DNA from: Thiomicrorhabdus aquaedulcis
Lineage (GTDB): Bacteria; Pseudomonadota; Gammaproteobacteria; Thiomicrospirales; Thiomicrospiraceae
Direction of reading: 5' to 3'
NCBI RefSeq assembly: GCF_004001325.1
Contig: NZ_AP018722.1
Location: 2,046,001-2,110,000 of the forward strand
DNA: 64,000 bases
The notes beneath the pieces are model-generated. The model ran no database searches. It was not told the origin of the DNA and worked only from the letters and a program-made list of their open reading frames with translations. Shown here in pieces: positions 10,660-19,776 of this stretch. Every line of letters begins with the position of its first letter. The stretch's first letter is position 1. The translations under genes and the position numbers were made by a program.

Positions 10660-11859
10660 TTAATACACGTCTAACTGAATGCGTTTTTGAGCTTTAGCGT
10701 CTAACCAGGCCTGGTCGGCTTGAGCTTGGCTTAAACCGCCCAGACTTTGCATTATGGCACTCCACGTTTGCTCAACCGCTTTGGCCATGGTGGCTTGAGC
10801 ACCACACACATACACCACCGCCCCTTTTTGCCACTGCTGCCAAACCAAGGCGCGCTGTTGCCACAAACAATCTTGCACATACACTTTGTGCGCTTGATCG
10901 CGTGAAAAAGCCGCAAACCACTGTAACTGCCCAGCGGCTTCCCAAGTGCGCAAATCGTGGCATTTTAAACAGTGCGTTTGCGCGCTCGCCTCACCCCAAA
11001 ACAGCACGTTATGCGAAGCATCTAACCAGGCCTGGTCATCCTCAAACTTAACATCCTGCATTGTTACATGGCTCATTTGCGCAACGCGCTGTTGCATAAA
11101 CCCTATAAACGGCGCAATCCCCGTGCCCGCGCCAATCATAATAATGGGCAAGCGTTCGTTAGTGGGCAATTTAAAGTTGCGATTGGGTTTTACATCGGCT
11201 TGCACCACATCGCCTACGCTTAAAAGGCTTAAGCATCGTGTGGCCACGCCAAAGCGTTGCCGAGGTGCGGTCAGGCTCGATACAGCGGGCGTAAACTGCA
11301 CTAGCTTATAAATGAGGTTTATCTCTTGAGTCACAGAACCCGACAAATAACCAGACGAACCAACCCCATTGGGCGCACTGGCAATCGAATAATAGCGTGG
11401 TGCCAGAGGCGACATCCAGTTTAAAAACTCAAGCCCCAAATTCACTAAGCTGGGAAACTCGGCCAACACATCCAGCATATCGCGTGCGTAAGCGTAGTCG
11501 ATCATTGCTTGACGATTTTGCCAATCGCCCAATCCTAACTGTTGTTGCATTTTGTTTAAAATCGCCGGATTCACACGGGTAAGTTCTAAACGCTCAATGA
11601 GTGCTTGGCGAGCGGTACTGTGAACATTACGCAAAACAACAGACTCATCGCCGCTTAACCCTAACGACGCTAACATTAACGCCACCACTTGCGGGTGATT
11701 GGTCACGCTCACCGCCACCCAATCGCCAGGCTGATAGTCGAGCGTGCAGTCTAACTCATTATCGTTGGCTGAGTTTAACGCCCGCAACGTCAATTCAAAC
11801 GCAGGGCTTTCAATACCCGATGCGGTAAGCTCTAAATTACGAATCACTTCAAATTGCAT
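10660..11859 (-). CDS. CysJ-like diflavin-type reductase lacking the flavodoxin domain
   Basis: 399 residues covering only the FAD- and NAD(P)H-binding parts of the sulfite reductase / cytochrome P450 reductase family: RYYSIASAP near residue 155 (FAD), an extended connecting helical domain before it, MIGAGTGIAPFIGF near 240 and VVYVCGA near 350 (NADPH), ending in the typical QLDVY. No flavodoxin (FMN) domain and no sulfite reductase haemoprotein gene is adjacent. It probably moves electrons from NADPH to a separate carrier; the partner is unknown. The gene holds two exact copies of the ACCAGGCCTGGT palindrome (10704 and 11025), both encoding DQAWL. Confidence 0.75.
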   Translation of the reverse strand: MQFEVIRNLELTASGIESPAFELTLRALNSANDNELDCTLDYQPGDWVAVSVTNHPQVVALMLASLGLSGDESVVLRNVHSTARQALIERLELTRVNPAILNKMQQQLGLGDWQNRQAMIDYAYARDMLDVLAEFPSLVNLGLEFLNWMSPLAPRYYSIASAPNGVGSSGYLSGSVTQEINLIYKLVQFTPAVSSLTAPRQRFGVATRCLSLLSVGDVVQADVKPNRNFKLPTNERLPIIMIGAGTGIAPFIGFMQQRVAQMSHVTMQDVKFEDDQAWLDASHNVLFWGEASAQTHCLKCHDLRTWEAAGQLQWFAAFSRDQAHKVYVQDCLWQQRALVWQQWQKGAVVYVCGAQATMAKAVEQTWSAIMQSLGGLSQAQADQAWLDAKAQKRIQLDVY

Positions 11860-11927
11860 TTTTCACCTATAAAGCCCATTAAACTCATTAAAAACATCAT
11901 TTTTTCATAATAACACGCCAAAAACAG

Positions 11928-11949
11928 CTTTGACCAGGCCTGGTCAAAG
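11928..11949. repeat. 22-bp perfect palindrome centred on ACCAGGCCTGGT
   Basis: The 12-bp core (11933-11944) is extended on both sides by complementary CTTTG/CAAAG into 22 bases. It lies upstream of the minus-strand reductase, in the 331-base gap to 12190. The gap also has an AGAGACCTTTGC-type inverted repeat at about 12136-12171, overlapping the region just before the next gene. I see no gene in the gap. Confidence 0.8.
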
Positions 11950-12135
11950 GCAAAATAACGGTTTTGCCCATTTAAAAAGAACCATTATGATGACTAAACC
12001 CCCACCCTGTTTACGCACCGCACGTTTGGCTTAAACCTAAAAGTTGCCTTAAACAAACAGCACAAAACGCGCTCGACATAATGGAATAAAAAAGTTAACC
12101 TTATGGTTAATTTCAATACTTAGTTTTTATTGTTT

Positions 12136-12171
12136 AGAGACCTTTGCATGAGTGAGGCGCGAAAGATCTCA
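12136..12171. repeat. Degenerate AGAGACCTTTGC inverted repeat
   Basis: Arms GAGACCTTTGC and GCGAAAGATCTC can pair with a few mismatches around a loop of about 12 bases. It lies about 20 bases before the start of the binding-protein gene and could affect its leader. Confidence 0.45.
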
Positions 12172-12190
12172 TTTAGCAAGGGTTAAATCG

Positions 12191-13164
12191 ATGCCATCAA
12201 TAAATTTAAATAAGATAAATAGGTCGATCACGTCATTATGGCTCGCACGTGGGATTTCACTTTTTATCGCCTTAACCCTAACGTTAACCCAAACAGGCTG
12301 CAACAATACTACTTTAGCAATAGGCGTGCACCCTTGGCTGGGGTATCAGCCCATTCACCTTGCTCAACAACACAATTTATTACCCGCTGAATTTTCGTTA
12401 ATACACACCACTTCAGCCTTACAAACTCAGCAAAAACTGCGCAACGCAGAGCTGGATGCAGGTTACTTAACCTTAGACGAAGTGCTGTTATTAAAAGAAC
12501 AAGGTGTCGATTTAACCATTGTATTGGTTACTAATGTATCCACCGGTGCGGATAAAATATTAGCACGCCAACCCAATCAAACTAAACACGACATAATTGG
12601 TAAAACCCTGGCTTACGAAGCGGGAGCTGTGGCGAATTAATGCTAACGGCTTTTTTAAAACACCATCAACTCAGCCCTAAAGACTTAAAATTGGTGCCAC
12701 TCGCCACACCCAACCATTTAAACGCTTGGCAAACTCAAGACCTAGACTATTTAATTACTTACGATCCCATTGCGCAAAAAATACTGCCCGCCAACGCCCA
12801 TATTGTGTTTGACAGCCGTCAAATCCCCGACTTAATTATAGACGTACTGGCCGTAAGAACCCCACTGTGCCATGAGCGACCACAAACCATTAAACGCTTA
12901 ACCCAGGCACATTTTGCAGGGCTTGAACTTATTAAACGCGACTTTCAAGAATCCAGCTACCAAATAGCCGATAACCTAGGACTTACACAAGCCCAAATTG
13001 TTCAGGCTTTGGCCGATATAACGCTACCCTCAAAAGAAATTAACCACAAAATGCTGGCCAACGACTTTGACCAAAATACACAAACAATAAGCCAAATACT
13101 GTATCAAGCGGGGTTAATCAAAACCTTAACACAGCAAAAGATCCATACGGATACCTGCTTGTGA
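12191..13164 (+). pseudogene. NMT1/THI5-like substrate-binding lipoprotein, single frameshift
   Basis: Two frames give a 324-residue lipoprotein when one base is added near 12636-12640. N-terminal part: signal sequence with lipobox LTQTGC, then AIGVHPWLGYQPIHLAQQH, typical of NMT1/THI5-type binding proteins (nitrate, taurine or thiamine-precursor relatives). C-terminal part: MLTAFLKHHQLSPKDLKLV, the usual continuation. The stop and a new ATG overlap as TAATG, the same arrangement used for coupled genes elsewhere in the window, so two coupled half-proteins cannot be excluded. ATG 12191 has AAGGG upstream. No permease follows; instead a diguanylate cyclase overlaps the end by 4 bases. Confidence 0.75.
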
Positions 13165-15107
13165 AAATACTTTTTTGTCTATTCACGCTTCTGTTAAGCA
13201 TGCAACTAAACACAGTCAATGCCGCCAAACAGCCGCTTGTTGTAGGGGTGTACGCTTATCAATCGCCGCTTAAAGTGACGCAAGAATATCAGCCCTTAAT
13301 CTCATTTATGGCCTTAAAGTTACCCAACTTAGACATTCAATTAAACGTCCTCAGTGCACCAGACTTAAAAGAAGCGGTACGCAAAGGCCAAGTGGATGTG
13401 CTGATTACAAGCCCTAATTTGTATGAAGAAATTCGTCACGAAAACTTTATCACCGGGGTCGCGGCTACAGTGCAGCGCCAATATGAAGGCGTTGCCACCA
13501 CCAGCTTAGGTGGCGTTATATTTACCCTGGCTAACAACACTCAATTTACCCACTTACAAGATGTACAGCATGCCAAAATTGCCACACCTAGCCTAATCAA
13601 TACAGGTGCTTATAGAGTGCCTTTGTACGAACTGCACAAAGCCAACCTCAATTATACCAACCTAAATTTGCTCGAAGTTGGTTGCAACGATGCCGTTGTT
13701 GAGGCTATTTTACTGGGCGATGCAGACGTAGGGTTTGTGCGAACAGGCGTGCTTGAAGATTGGTTTGAACGGGGAGATTTGTCACCGCAAGCGATTAGAG
13801 TCATAAATCAAAGAACCCTTAAAAGTTTCCCATTTTTACTCTCTACTCAGCTTATGCCCGAATGGCCGGTAGTGATTATGCCCAAGGTATCTTCTGCGCT
13901 GTCTAGAGAAGTCTTGTCGGTGCTGTATCAATTTAACAATCCGTCAGAACATAATAATCATGGCCGCATTGCCAATTTTGCACCACCATTAGACTATAAG
14001 CCTTTTGAAAACATGCTTAGAGAAATGAAATTATCGCCCTATGATGTAACACCCAAACCCACTTTTAGTAGTATTTGGTCTAATTATTGGCACTTTATCG
14101 CCTTAGGTTTATTATTGTTTTTGGTTATTTTAGTGGCTTTTATATTAGCCGAAGGCTACCGTAGAAAAATTTGGCAAATACACTTAAGGCTCAGCCAAGT
14201 TGTTGATGCAACCCGAGTAGGTACGTGGGAATGGAGCCCCGAAACAGGCCGCATTATTATAAACGAACACTATGCCAGTCAAATTGGTTACCAAATGGCT
14301 GAGTTATTGCCGTTTAATTACACCAAATGGCAGGCTTTGGTTGCCCCTGATGATTTAGACGCCGTGCAACAAAAAATTAATCATCACTTTAGCCATCCTA
14401 ATCTTCCCTATCAAGCTGACTTTAGGTTAAAACACAAAAAGGGTCATTGGGTTTGGATTCACGCCAAAGGGCTTGTAGTGGATCACTCGCCCAATGGACT
14501 GCCTTTGTTAATGGATGGAACGCACACCGACATATCGTTGCAAAAAAAACATGAGTTACTGCTCAATAAAGAAGCAAACTTTGACCATTTAACCGGATTA
14601 ATGAACCGCAATTATTTTATGCATTCGCTTGAAGCCACGCTAAATAAAATTGTGCCATCGGTTATTGATGCAGACAACTCAGACTCTTCCATGACTCAGG
14701 CCTTGGTGTTTATTGATTTAGATAACTTTAAACCGGTAAATGACAAATACGGCCATGAAGCAGGCGATGCCGTGCTTAAAAGCTTTGCACACCTACTCAA
14801 AGAATCGCTTAGACCTGACGATTTAGCGTGTCGTCTTGGCGGTGATGAATTTATTTTGTTAATTCAAAACATTGCACATCGAGCGCAACTCGACAGCATC
14901 ATAAACCGCATATTAACCCAGCTGCAAACCCCCATGATATATGACCAAAACCCGCTTAATGTGTCGTGCAGTATTGGCGTTTATGATTACGTTGCATCAC
15001 AAACATCGATTAATTTACCAGCCGATGAAGCGGTTAAAAAAGCCGATTTAGCCATGTACCAAGCCAAAGCCTCTGGAAAAAACAAAGTGGTTTTTTACTC
15101 TACTTAA
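13161..15107 (+). CDS. PhnD-like sensor, PAS, GGDEF diguanylate cyclase
   Basis: 648 residues. A signal peptide is followed by a periplasmic binding domain like phosphonate-binding PhnD (LVVGVYAYQSPLKVTQ, GQVDVLITSPNLYEEI), a TM helix at about 311-332, a PAS domain with a PAC-like end (QADFRLKHKKGHWVWIHAKG) and a C-terminal GGDEF domain with intact RLGGDEF near residue 565. It should make c-di-GMP in response to a periplasmic ligand. The GTG start overlaps the stop of the preceding lipoprotein, so the two are made together; the lipoprotein may deliver a ligand. The pattern repeats that at 2.2-6.2 kb with a different binding-protein family. Confidence 0.87.
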   Translation: MKILFCLFTLLLSMQLNTVNAAKQPLVVGVYAYQSPLKVTQEYQPLISFMALKLPNLDIQLNVLSAPDLKEAVRKGQVDVLITSPNLYEEIRHENFITGVAATVQRQYEGVATTSLGGVIFTLANNTQFTHLQDVQHAKIATPSLINTGAYRVPLYELHKANLNYTNLNLLEVGCNDAVVEAILLGDADVGFVRTGVLEDWFERGDLSPQAIRVINQRTLKSFPFLLSTQLMPEWPVVIMPKVSSALSREVLSVLYQFNNPSEHNNHGRIANFAPPLDYKPFENMLREMKLSPYDVTPKPTFSSIWSNYWHFIALGLLLFLVILVAFILAEGYRRKIWQIHLRLSQVVDATRVGTWEWSPETGRIIINEHYASQIGYQMAELLPFNYTKWQALVAPDDLDAVQQKINHHFSHPNLPYQADFRLKHKKGHWVWIHAKGLVVDHSPNGLPLLMDGTHTDISLQKKHELLLNKEANFDHLTGLMNRNYFMHSLEATLNKIVPSVIDADNSDSSMTQALVFIDLDNFKPVNDKYGHEAGDAVLKSFAHLLKESLRPDDLACRLGGDEFILLIQNIAHRAQLDSIINRILTQLQTPMIYDQNPLNVSCSIGVYDYVASQTSINLPADEAVKKADLAMYQAKASGKNKVVFYST

Positions 15108-15171
15108 TATTTATTTACTTATTTAAAATCTATTTAGCGCAATGTGTTCATCAACCCATTACGCTAAACCA

Positions 15172-15663
15172 CTAAATTAGCGACATTAACCAAGGTGCGC
15201 TGGCAATTAAGGTAATAGCCGAGGTTAAACCCGTAATTAACCCTATTACAATTTGCGGCATTAAATTGCTTTGCTTTACTTCAAACTGCGCCATTTGACG
15301 CTCTACCGAACTAAACACATCCACCTGCTTTTTAAGCAAACTGTTTAAAGTAGAAATTTGTTTAAACAGCAACTGCTGTTCTTTTTCGAGGCCAGTGCGT
15401 GATTTCTTAGCCTGTTCGTCCAAGTCGCGTACCTGACCGGCCAACTGACCAATCGACGCGTCCATTTGCTTAACCAGGCTTTGCAAGGCGGTTTTATCGT
15501 CTTTAAGCCATTCAAAATCGGGCGTAATCATGTCCGACATGTCCATATCGTCGGTAAAACGTTTGCCCTGCGCGTTATTTGCGCCGCGATGGCGACGCAT
15601 CGCCTGCTCAAGCAAAACGCTTTTTGATCCCAACGGTTCCACATTTCTTAAATCAATGGCCAT
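15172..15663 (-). CDS. Hypothetical tail-anchored coiled-coil protein
   Basis: 163 residues, not recognised. It has a charged N-terminal third, a long heptad-like helical segment at about 60-130 rich in Leu, Gln, Lys and Glu, and a C-terminal hydrophobic segment (IVIGLITGLTSAITLIAS) at about 138-160. This suggests a cytoplasmic coiled coil anchored in the inner membrane by its tail. The strand faces the diguanylate cyclase, and divergent nfo begins 150 bases upstream. GGAG lies just before the ATG. Confidence 0.65.
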   Translation of the reverse strand: MAIDLRNVEPLGSKSVLLEQAMRRHRGANNAQGKRFTDDMDMSDMITPDFEWLKDDKTALQSLVKQMDASIGQLAGQVRDLDEQAKKSRTGLEKEQQLLFKQISTLNSLLKKQVDVFSSVERQMAQFEVKQSNLMPQIVIGLITGLTSAITLIASAPWLMSLI

Positions 15664-15812
15664 GAATACTCTCCTAAATCGCTTAAATACGCCGCGCTAC
15701 AATAACTGTCAAACTTTTGTCACCAGCGCCTATTTTAACCAACTAATGCAGAAAACGTGCCAAATGCAAAAAAGTGCGTCAAAATAGTCGTCTTACTTTT
15801 AGGGAATGCACT

Positions 15813-16655
15813 ATGAAATACATTGGAGCTCACGTATCGGCCGCAGGCGGTGTTGAAAACGCGCCATTGCGCGCCCATCAAATTGGGGCAACGGCCTTTG
15901 CGCTGTTTACCAAAAACCAACGTCAATGGGTGGCCAAACCCTTAAGCCCGCAAAGCATTAACGACTTTAAAGCCGCTTGCCAACGCTACGGTTACAACGC
16001 CAAACAGATTTTGCCACACGACAGTTATTTGATTAATTTAGGTCACCCGCATCTTGATCAACGGCAAAAATCATTGGACGCCTTTATAGATGAATTGCAG
16101 CGCTGTGAACAATTAGGCATTGGCTTGCTTAACTTTCACCCCGGCAGCCACCTGCGTGAAGTGTCCGAAACCCGTTGCATGGACTTTATTGCCGAATCGA
16201 TTAATTTTGCCTTAGCCCAAACCACCGACGTGTGCGCCGTACTCGAAAACACCGCCGGCCAAGGCTCTAACTTGGGTTATCAACACGAACAACTGGCGTA
16301 CATTATTGATAAAGTTGAAGACAAAACCCGCATTGGCGTCTGTTTTGACACCTGCCACGCCTATGCCGCCGGGTACGATTTAAAAAACGACTACGACGGT
16401 GTAATGCACGACTTTGAAACCGTGGTGGGTTTTAACTATTTAAAAGGCATGCACATTAATGATTCTAAAGCCAAGCTGGGGCAAAAACTCGACCGCCATC
16501 ACAGTCTTGGCGAAGGCGAGATTGGTTGGGACTTTTTTAAAAAACTCATGCAAGACCCGCGAATTGATGAAATCCCCATGACATTAGAAACCATTAACCC
16601 CGATATTTGGGCGCACGAAATTCAAACCTTAAAAACCTTTGCCGGGCAAACTTAA
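15813..16655 (+). CDS. nfo: Endonuclease IV (AP endonuclease)
   Basis: 280 residues, standard length. Begins [13 protein letters not shown], with [53 protein letters not shown] and [14 protein letters not shown], which hold the three-zinc ligands of the family. It cuts 5' of abasic sites in base excision repair. ATG 15813 is chosen because AGGGA lies 8 bases upstream and the family N-terminus starts there, although the frame is open further upstream. Confidence 0.95.
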   Translation: MKYIGAHVSAAGGVENAPLRAHQIGATAFALFTKNQRQWVAKPLSPQSINDFKAACQRYGYNAKQILPHDSYLINLGHPHLDQRQKSLDAFIDELQRCEQLGIGLLNFHPGSHLREVSETRCMDFIAESINFALAQTTDVCAVLENTAGQGSNLGYQHEQLAYIIDKVEDKTRIGVCFDTCHAYAAGYDLKNDYDGVMHDFETVVGFNYLKGMHINDSKAKLGQKLDRHHSLGEGEIGWDFFKKLMQDPRIDEIPMTLETINPDIWAHEIQTLKTFAGQT

Positions 16656-16739
16656 TCTCGCGCAGGATTGTCTTGGTTTACCTCAATGCGACCTTAGAGT
16701 AAGATAACCACTCAAACTTGATACTAAAAAAGAAAATTC

Positions 16740-17393
16740 ATGGATAAAACTCAATTTATCGAATTCGTAATGCAAACCGGCGTGTTAAAACTGGGCGAAT
16801 TCACTTTAAAATCTGGGCGCGTTAGCCCGTACTTTTTTAACGCGGGTCTGTTTAACACCGGCGCACAATTAGCCACACTGGCCGCCGGCTACGCCAGCGC
16901 CATCGCGCAATCCAACCTAGCATTTGACGTACTGTTTGGCCCAGCTTACAAAGGCATTCCTTTGGCCGCTACCACCAGCGTGGCGTTGGCGCTTAATCAC
17001 CAAATTAACAAACCTTATGCGTTTAACCGCAAAGAAGCCAAAACGCATGGCGAAGGTGGGAACATTGTCGGCCATCCATTGCAAGGTAACGTGTTAATTA
17101 TTGACGACGTAATTACCGCCGGCACTGCCATTAGAGAAGCCATTGACATCATCACCGCACAAGGCGCACAGCCCGCCGGAGTTGTGGTGGCGTTAGACCG
17201 CATGGAAAAAGGCCAGGGTGAATTATCGGCCATTCAAGAGGTCGAGCAACAATTTGGCATTCCGGTTATGAGCATTATCAATTTAAACGATATTATTCAC
17301 TATCTAGCCCACCACTCTAAAGACCCTAATGCACCGCATTATTTGGCGGCCATGCAAGCTTATCGTCAGCAATACGGTATAAAATCCGCATAA
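16740..17393 (+). CDS. pyrE: Orotate phosphoribosyltransferase
   Basis: 217 residues. Makes OMP from orotate and PRPP, the fifth step of pyrimidine synthesis. Marks: [16 protein letters not shown] near residue 23, [11 protein letters not shown] near 64, [13 protein letters not shown] near 95 and the PRPP-binding [16 protein letters not shown] near 118. Followed 12 bases later by the SixA-like phosphatase gene, probably in one transcript. Confidence 0.96.
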   Translation: MDKTQFIEFVMQTGVLKLGEFTLKSGRVSPYFFNAGLFNTGAQLATLAAGYASAIAQSNLAFDVLFGPAYKGIPLAATTSVALALNHQINKPYAFNRKEAKTHGEGGNIVGHPLQGNVLIIDDVITAGTAIREAIDIITAQGAQPAGVVVALDRMEKGQGELSAIQEVEQQFGIPVMSIINLNDIIHYLAHHSKDPNAPHYLAAMQAYRQQYGIKSA

Positions 17394-17405
17394 GGAAACA
17401 TTTAC

Positions 17406-17909
17406 ATGTCCAGCAAACTCCGTGAATTAATTTTGCTTAGGCACGCCAAATCCGACTGGCAACAAGCCGAACTCGCAGACATTGACCGCCCCCTTTCCAG
17501 TAAGGGCAAAAAAACCGCCGCTAAAATAGGTAAATGGATAAAAAACCAAGGGTTATTGCCCGACTTAATTTTGGTATCGCCCGCGGTTCGCACCCAGCAG
17601 ACGCTTAAACGCGTCTGCAATGAATGCCCAGCCAATTCCATTGTGGTGCCAGAACTGTATCTGGCCGACTTAGACACCTTAAAAACCGTACTTGCGCAAG
17701 CACCAACGGCGCAAAGGATTATGTTAATTGGCCACAATCCTGGTTTAGAACGTTTGTTTAACTATTTATGCAATCAACCTCTAGAGCAAGACTTTAACCT
17801 GTTTCCCACGGCGGCTTTAGCGCATTTTATTATGCCCAACAATTGGTCTAGCCTTGAAGCGGGTGATGGCCGTTTAGCACAATTTGTGCGCCCTAAAGAG
17901 GCGTTCTAA
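17406..17909 (+). CDS. SixA-like histidine phosphatase
   Basis: 167 residues. The RHG catalytic motif is LILLRHAKSD near residue 10, with the second catalytic His in LIGHNPGLE near 108 and R-T-Q-Q at SPAVRTQQT. This is the SixA branch of the histidine phosphatase superfamily; E. coli SixA removes phosphate from phosphohistidine proteins. The substrate here is not shown by the sequence. ATG follows pyrE closely with AAGGAAACATTTAC upstream. Confidence 0.85.
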   Translation: MSSKLRELILLRHAKSDWQQAELADIDRPLSSKGKKTAAKIGKWIKNQGLLPDLILVSPAVRTQQTLKRVCNECPANSIVVPELYLADLDTLKTVLAQAPTAQRIMLIGHNPGLERLFNYLCNQPLEQDFNLFPTAALAHFIMPNNWSSLEAGDGRLAQFVRPKEAF

Positions 17910-18169
17910 AAAGTCGGTCTAAAATCGGTTTAAAACCTACCTTTAAAAAAACATTTGCACGTGCAAGGTGCAATGCTCTCTCTGTTTAAATACCATTAAA
18001 AGCATAAACGTAGGTTAAACCGTAAGTTAAATAGACAAATAACTTAAACTCCCTCAACTTTAGCCATTAAATATTTTTTAACCCTCTTTTAAATGTTATA
18101 TTTAATGTATAAAATCTCATTAATTTATTTAAACCTTACCTTCTTAACTATCTATAAGGATAATTATCT
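17910..18169. promoter_or_regulatory. AT-rich leader upstream of the OmpA-like gene
   Basis: Gap of 260 bases. It starts with a degraded TTTGCACGTGCAA hairpin (about 17955-17970) and ends with an AT-rich tract and AAGGA 9 bases before the OmpA-like ATG. The strong Shine-Dalgarno and following well-adapted codons suggest a highly expressed gene. I cannot name a specific promoter. Confidence 0.35.
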
Positions 18170-18799
18170 ATGAAAACTAAACTTTTGCCTTTAGCAGCCG
18201 CTCTTTTATCGGTTGCAGCAATGTCTTCTGTTCAAGCGGCTGAAAAACCAGCGTCGGCTAAAACTACTGCTTACATCGTTAACTCTGACGGTGCTTATTT
18301 AGTCGATACTTGGGGACGTTGTGTACGTTCTATCGACTGGACAAAGGACACCGCTAACAACAAATGTGAAGGGATTGCAGAACCTAAGCCTGAGCCAGTT
18401 GCTGAAGTAGCTCCTGCTCCTGCTCCTGTTGTTGCTGCACCGGTTGAAAAACCTGCTCCGCTAAAACTAGGTGGCATTCAAGAACATTTTGATACTGACA
18501 GAGCTGTTTTAAAATCGACTGCTTACCCAGAACTAGACAAATTTGTTAAGTACATGGGTGCTGTACCTGCCAGCAAAGCAAAAATCGTCGGTCACACTGA
18601 CAGCACCGGTTCTGATGCGCACAACCAAAAGTTGTCTGAAGCACGTGCTGGCGCAGTTAAAGGCTATTTAACCAGCCAAGGTATCAATGCTGACCGTATG
18701 GACGTATCTGGAATGGGTGAAACTCAGCCTATCGCCAGCAACAAAACCAAAGCTGGTCGCGCTGAAAACCGTCGTGTAACGGTTGAAATCGTTGAGTAA
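18170..18799 (+). CDS. OmpA-family outer membrane / peptidoglycan-binding protein
   Basis: 209 residues. Signal peptide ending VQAA, a short domain with a Cys pair (GRCVRSIDW, NKCEG) resembling the region before OmpA domains in gammaproteobacteria, a Pro/Ala/Val/Glu linker at about 65-95, then an OmpA-like domain: FDTDRAVLK, IVGHTDSTGSDAHNQ, LSEARAGAVKGYL, GMGETQPIASN and GRAENRRVTVEI. The Asp and Arg needed for diaminopimelate binding are present. There is no beta-barrel domain, so it is a periplasmic or membrane-associated linker to peptidoglycan. Codon use is unusually regular. Confidence 0.88.
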   Translation: MKTKLLPLAAALLSVAAMSSVQAAEKPASAKTTAYIVNSDGAYLVDTWGRCVRSIDWTKDTANNKCEGIAEPKPEPVAEVAPAPAPVVAAPVEKPAPLKLGGIQEHFDTDRAVLKSTAYPELDKFVKYMGAVPASKAKIVGHTDSTGSDAHNQKLSEARAGAVKGYLTSQGINADRMDVSGMGETQPIASNKTKAGRAENRRVTVEIVE

Positions 18800-18870
18800 T
18801 TAACACTCTCAACTCAAATTAAATTATGAGTTGAGTTTGTGATAACACAGTGATTAAAATATGATTATTA

Positions 18871-18907
18871 AATACCCGCGCAAACTAGGTTTACGCGGGT
18901 ATTTTTT
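18871..18907 (+). terminator. Intrinsic terminator after the OmpA-like gene
   Basis: Stem AATACCCGCG / CGCGGGTATT with a 12-base loop, followed by a T tract. It can also serve the convergent TauE/SafE gene because the left arm is preceded by A-rich sequence. Confidence 0.9.
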
Positions 18908-18918
18908 GCCCATCTTTT

Positions 18919-19692
18919 TTAAATAAATGCCTTATACAGCAGTGACAGCCCTACCAGCACCGTAACCACTTCAAAACTGCGCTTTACCCATACATTGCCT
19001 TTTACAATCGCAAAATGCGCGCCCAAGTAGCCGCCTAACAACGAACCTAAGATTAATGCAGGCAACCAGTCCCATCTTATTTCACCCAACACGCCCAGCG
19101 TTGCCGCACCAAACCCGTTCCAAAAAATGCCCACCAACACCAAGGTATACGAAATAGCGGTTTTGTAGTCCAACCCAAACCAGCGAATCAGCCAAATGGT
19201 GACAAATAATCCCGTGCCCGAGGTTAAAGAACCGTTTAACACTCCAATCAAAAACAGCACCAAAGCGCCAATGACCAGGCCTGGCCAATCGCGGTGTTGT
19301 GTGACCATCACTTGCCCCAGCTGAGGTTTTAACCACGAATAAACCCCCAAGCCTAAGGTAAGCAAACCCAGTAAACCTTGCGCTACTTGTTCATTCACCT
19401 GCAAAATAAGACTCGCGCCCAGCACTACCCCCGGCAAGCCTGCCAGTAAAATATACCCAGAAAAACGCCAGTCAAAGTGTGTCGATCTTAAATGACGTGC
19501 CGTGGCGCCTAACCCCAAAAACACACTGGCTACCTTATGAGTAGCCAACGCCACGCCAAAGGGTAACCCTAAAAAAAGTAAGGCCGGCAGTTGCAACAAC
19601 CCCGCGCCACCGCCCGCTAAAGCCGAAAAAAAATTGGCCACAAACGACACTAAAAACAATCCAAAATGTTCGATTAAACTCACATAATCCAC
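18919..19692 (-). CDS. TauE/SafE family permease
   Basis: 257 residues with about eight hydrophobic segments. The opening ANFFSALAGGGAGLLQLPAL is the repeat motif of this family (PF01925), and a second half-repeat is seen near GVLNGSLTSGTGLF. Members export sulfite, sulfoacetate or other organosulfur anions; the substrate is not shown. A sulfur-anion exporter would fit a sulfur oxidiser, but that is inference. A near-copy of the ACCAGGCCTGGT palindrome (19274, one mismatch) encodes PGLV. Confidence 0.85.
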   Translation of the reverse strand: MDYVSLIEHFGLFLVSFVANFFSALAGGGAGLLQLPALLFLGLPFGVALATHKVASVFLGLGATARHLRSTHFDWRFSGYILLAGLPGVVLGASLILQVNEQVAQGLLGLLTLGLGVYSWLKPQLGQVMVTQHRDWPGLVIGALVLFLIGVLNGSLTSGTGLFVTIWLIRWFGLDYKTAISYTLVLVGIFWNGFGAATLGVLGEIRWDWLPALILGSLLGGYLGAHFAIVKGNVWVKRSFEVVTVLVGLSLLYKAFI

Positions 19693-19700
19693 CTTACCCT

Positions 19701-19712
19701 ACCAGGCCTGGT
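19701..19712. repeat. ACCAGGCCTGGT palindrome, intergenic
   Basis: Exact copy between mscS and the TauE/SafE gene on the minus strand, 9 bases upstream of the TauE/SafE start, so close to its ribosome binding region. Confidence 0.85.
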
Positions 19713-19741
19713 TACAAAAAACCCCTTGTAAAAAGGGGTCT
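19713..19741 (-). terminator. Intrinsic terminator after mscS-like gene
   Basis: On the minus strand a stem ACCCCTTT / AAGGGGT with a short loop (19721-19739) is followed by a run of six T, directly downstream of the MscS-like gene. Confidence 0.85.
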
Positions 19742-19776
19742 TAATCAAAACAACGCAGCCATTTCATTACAGACGG

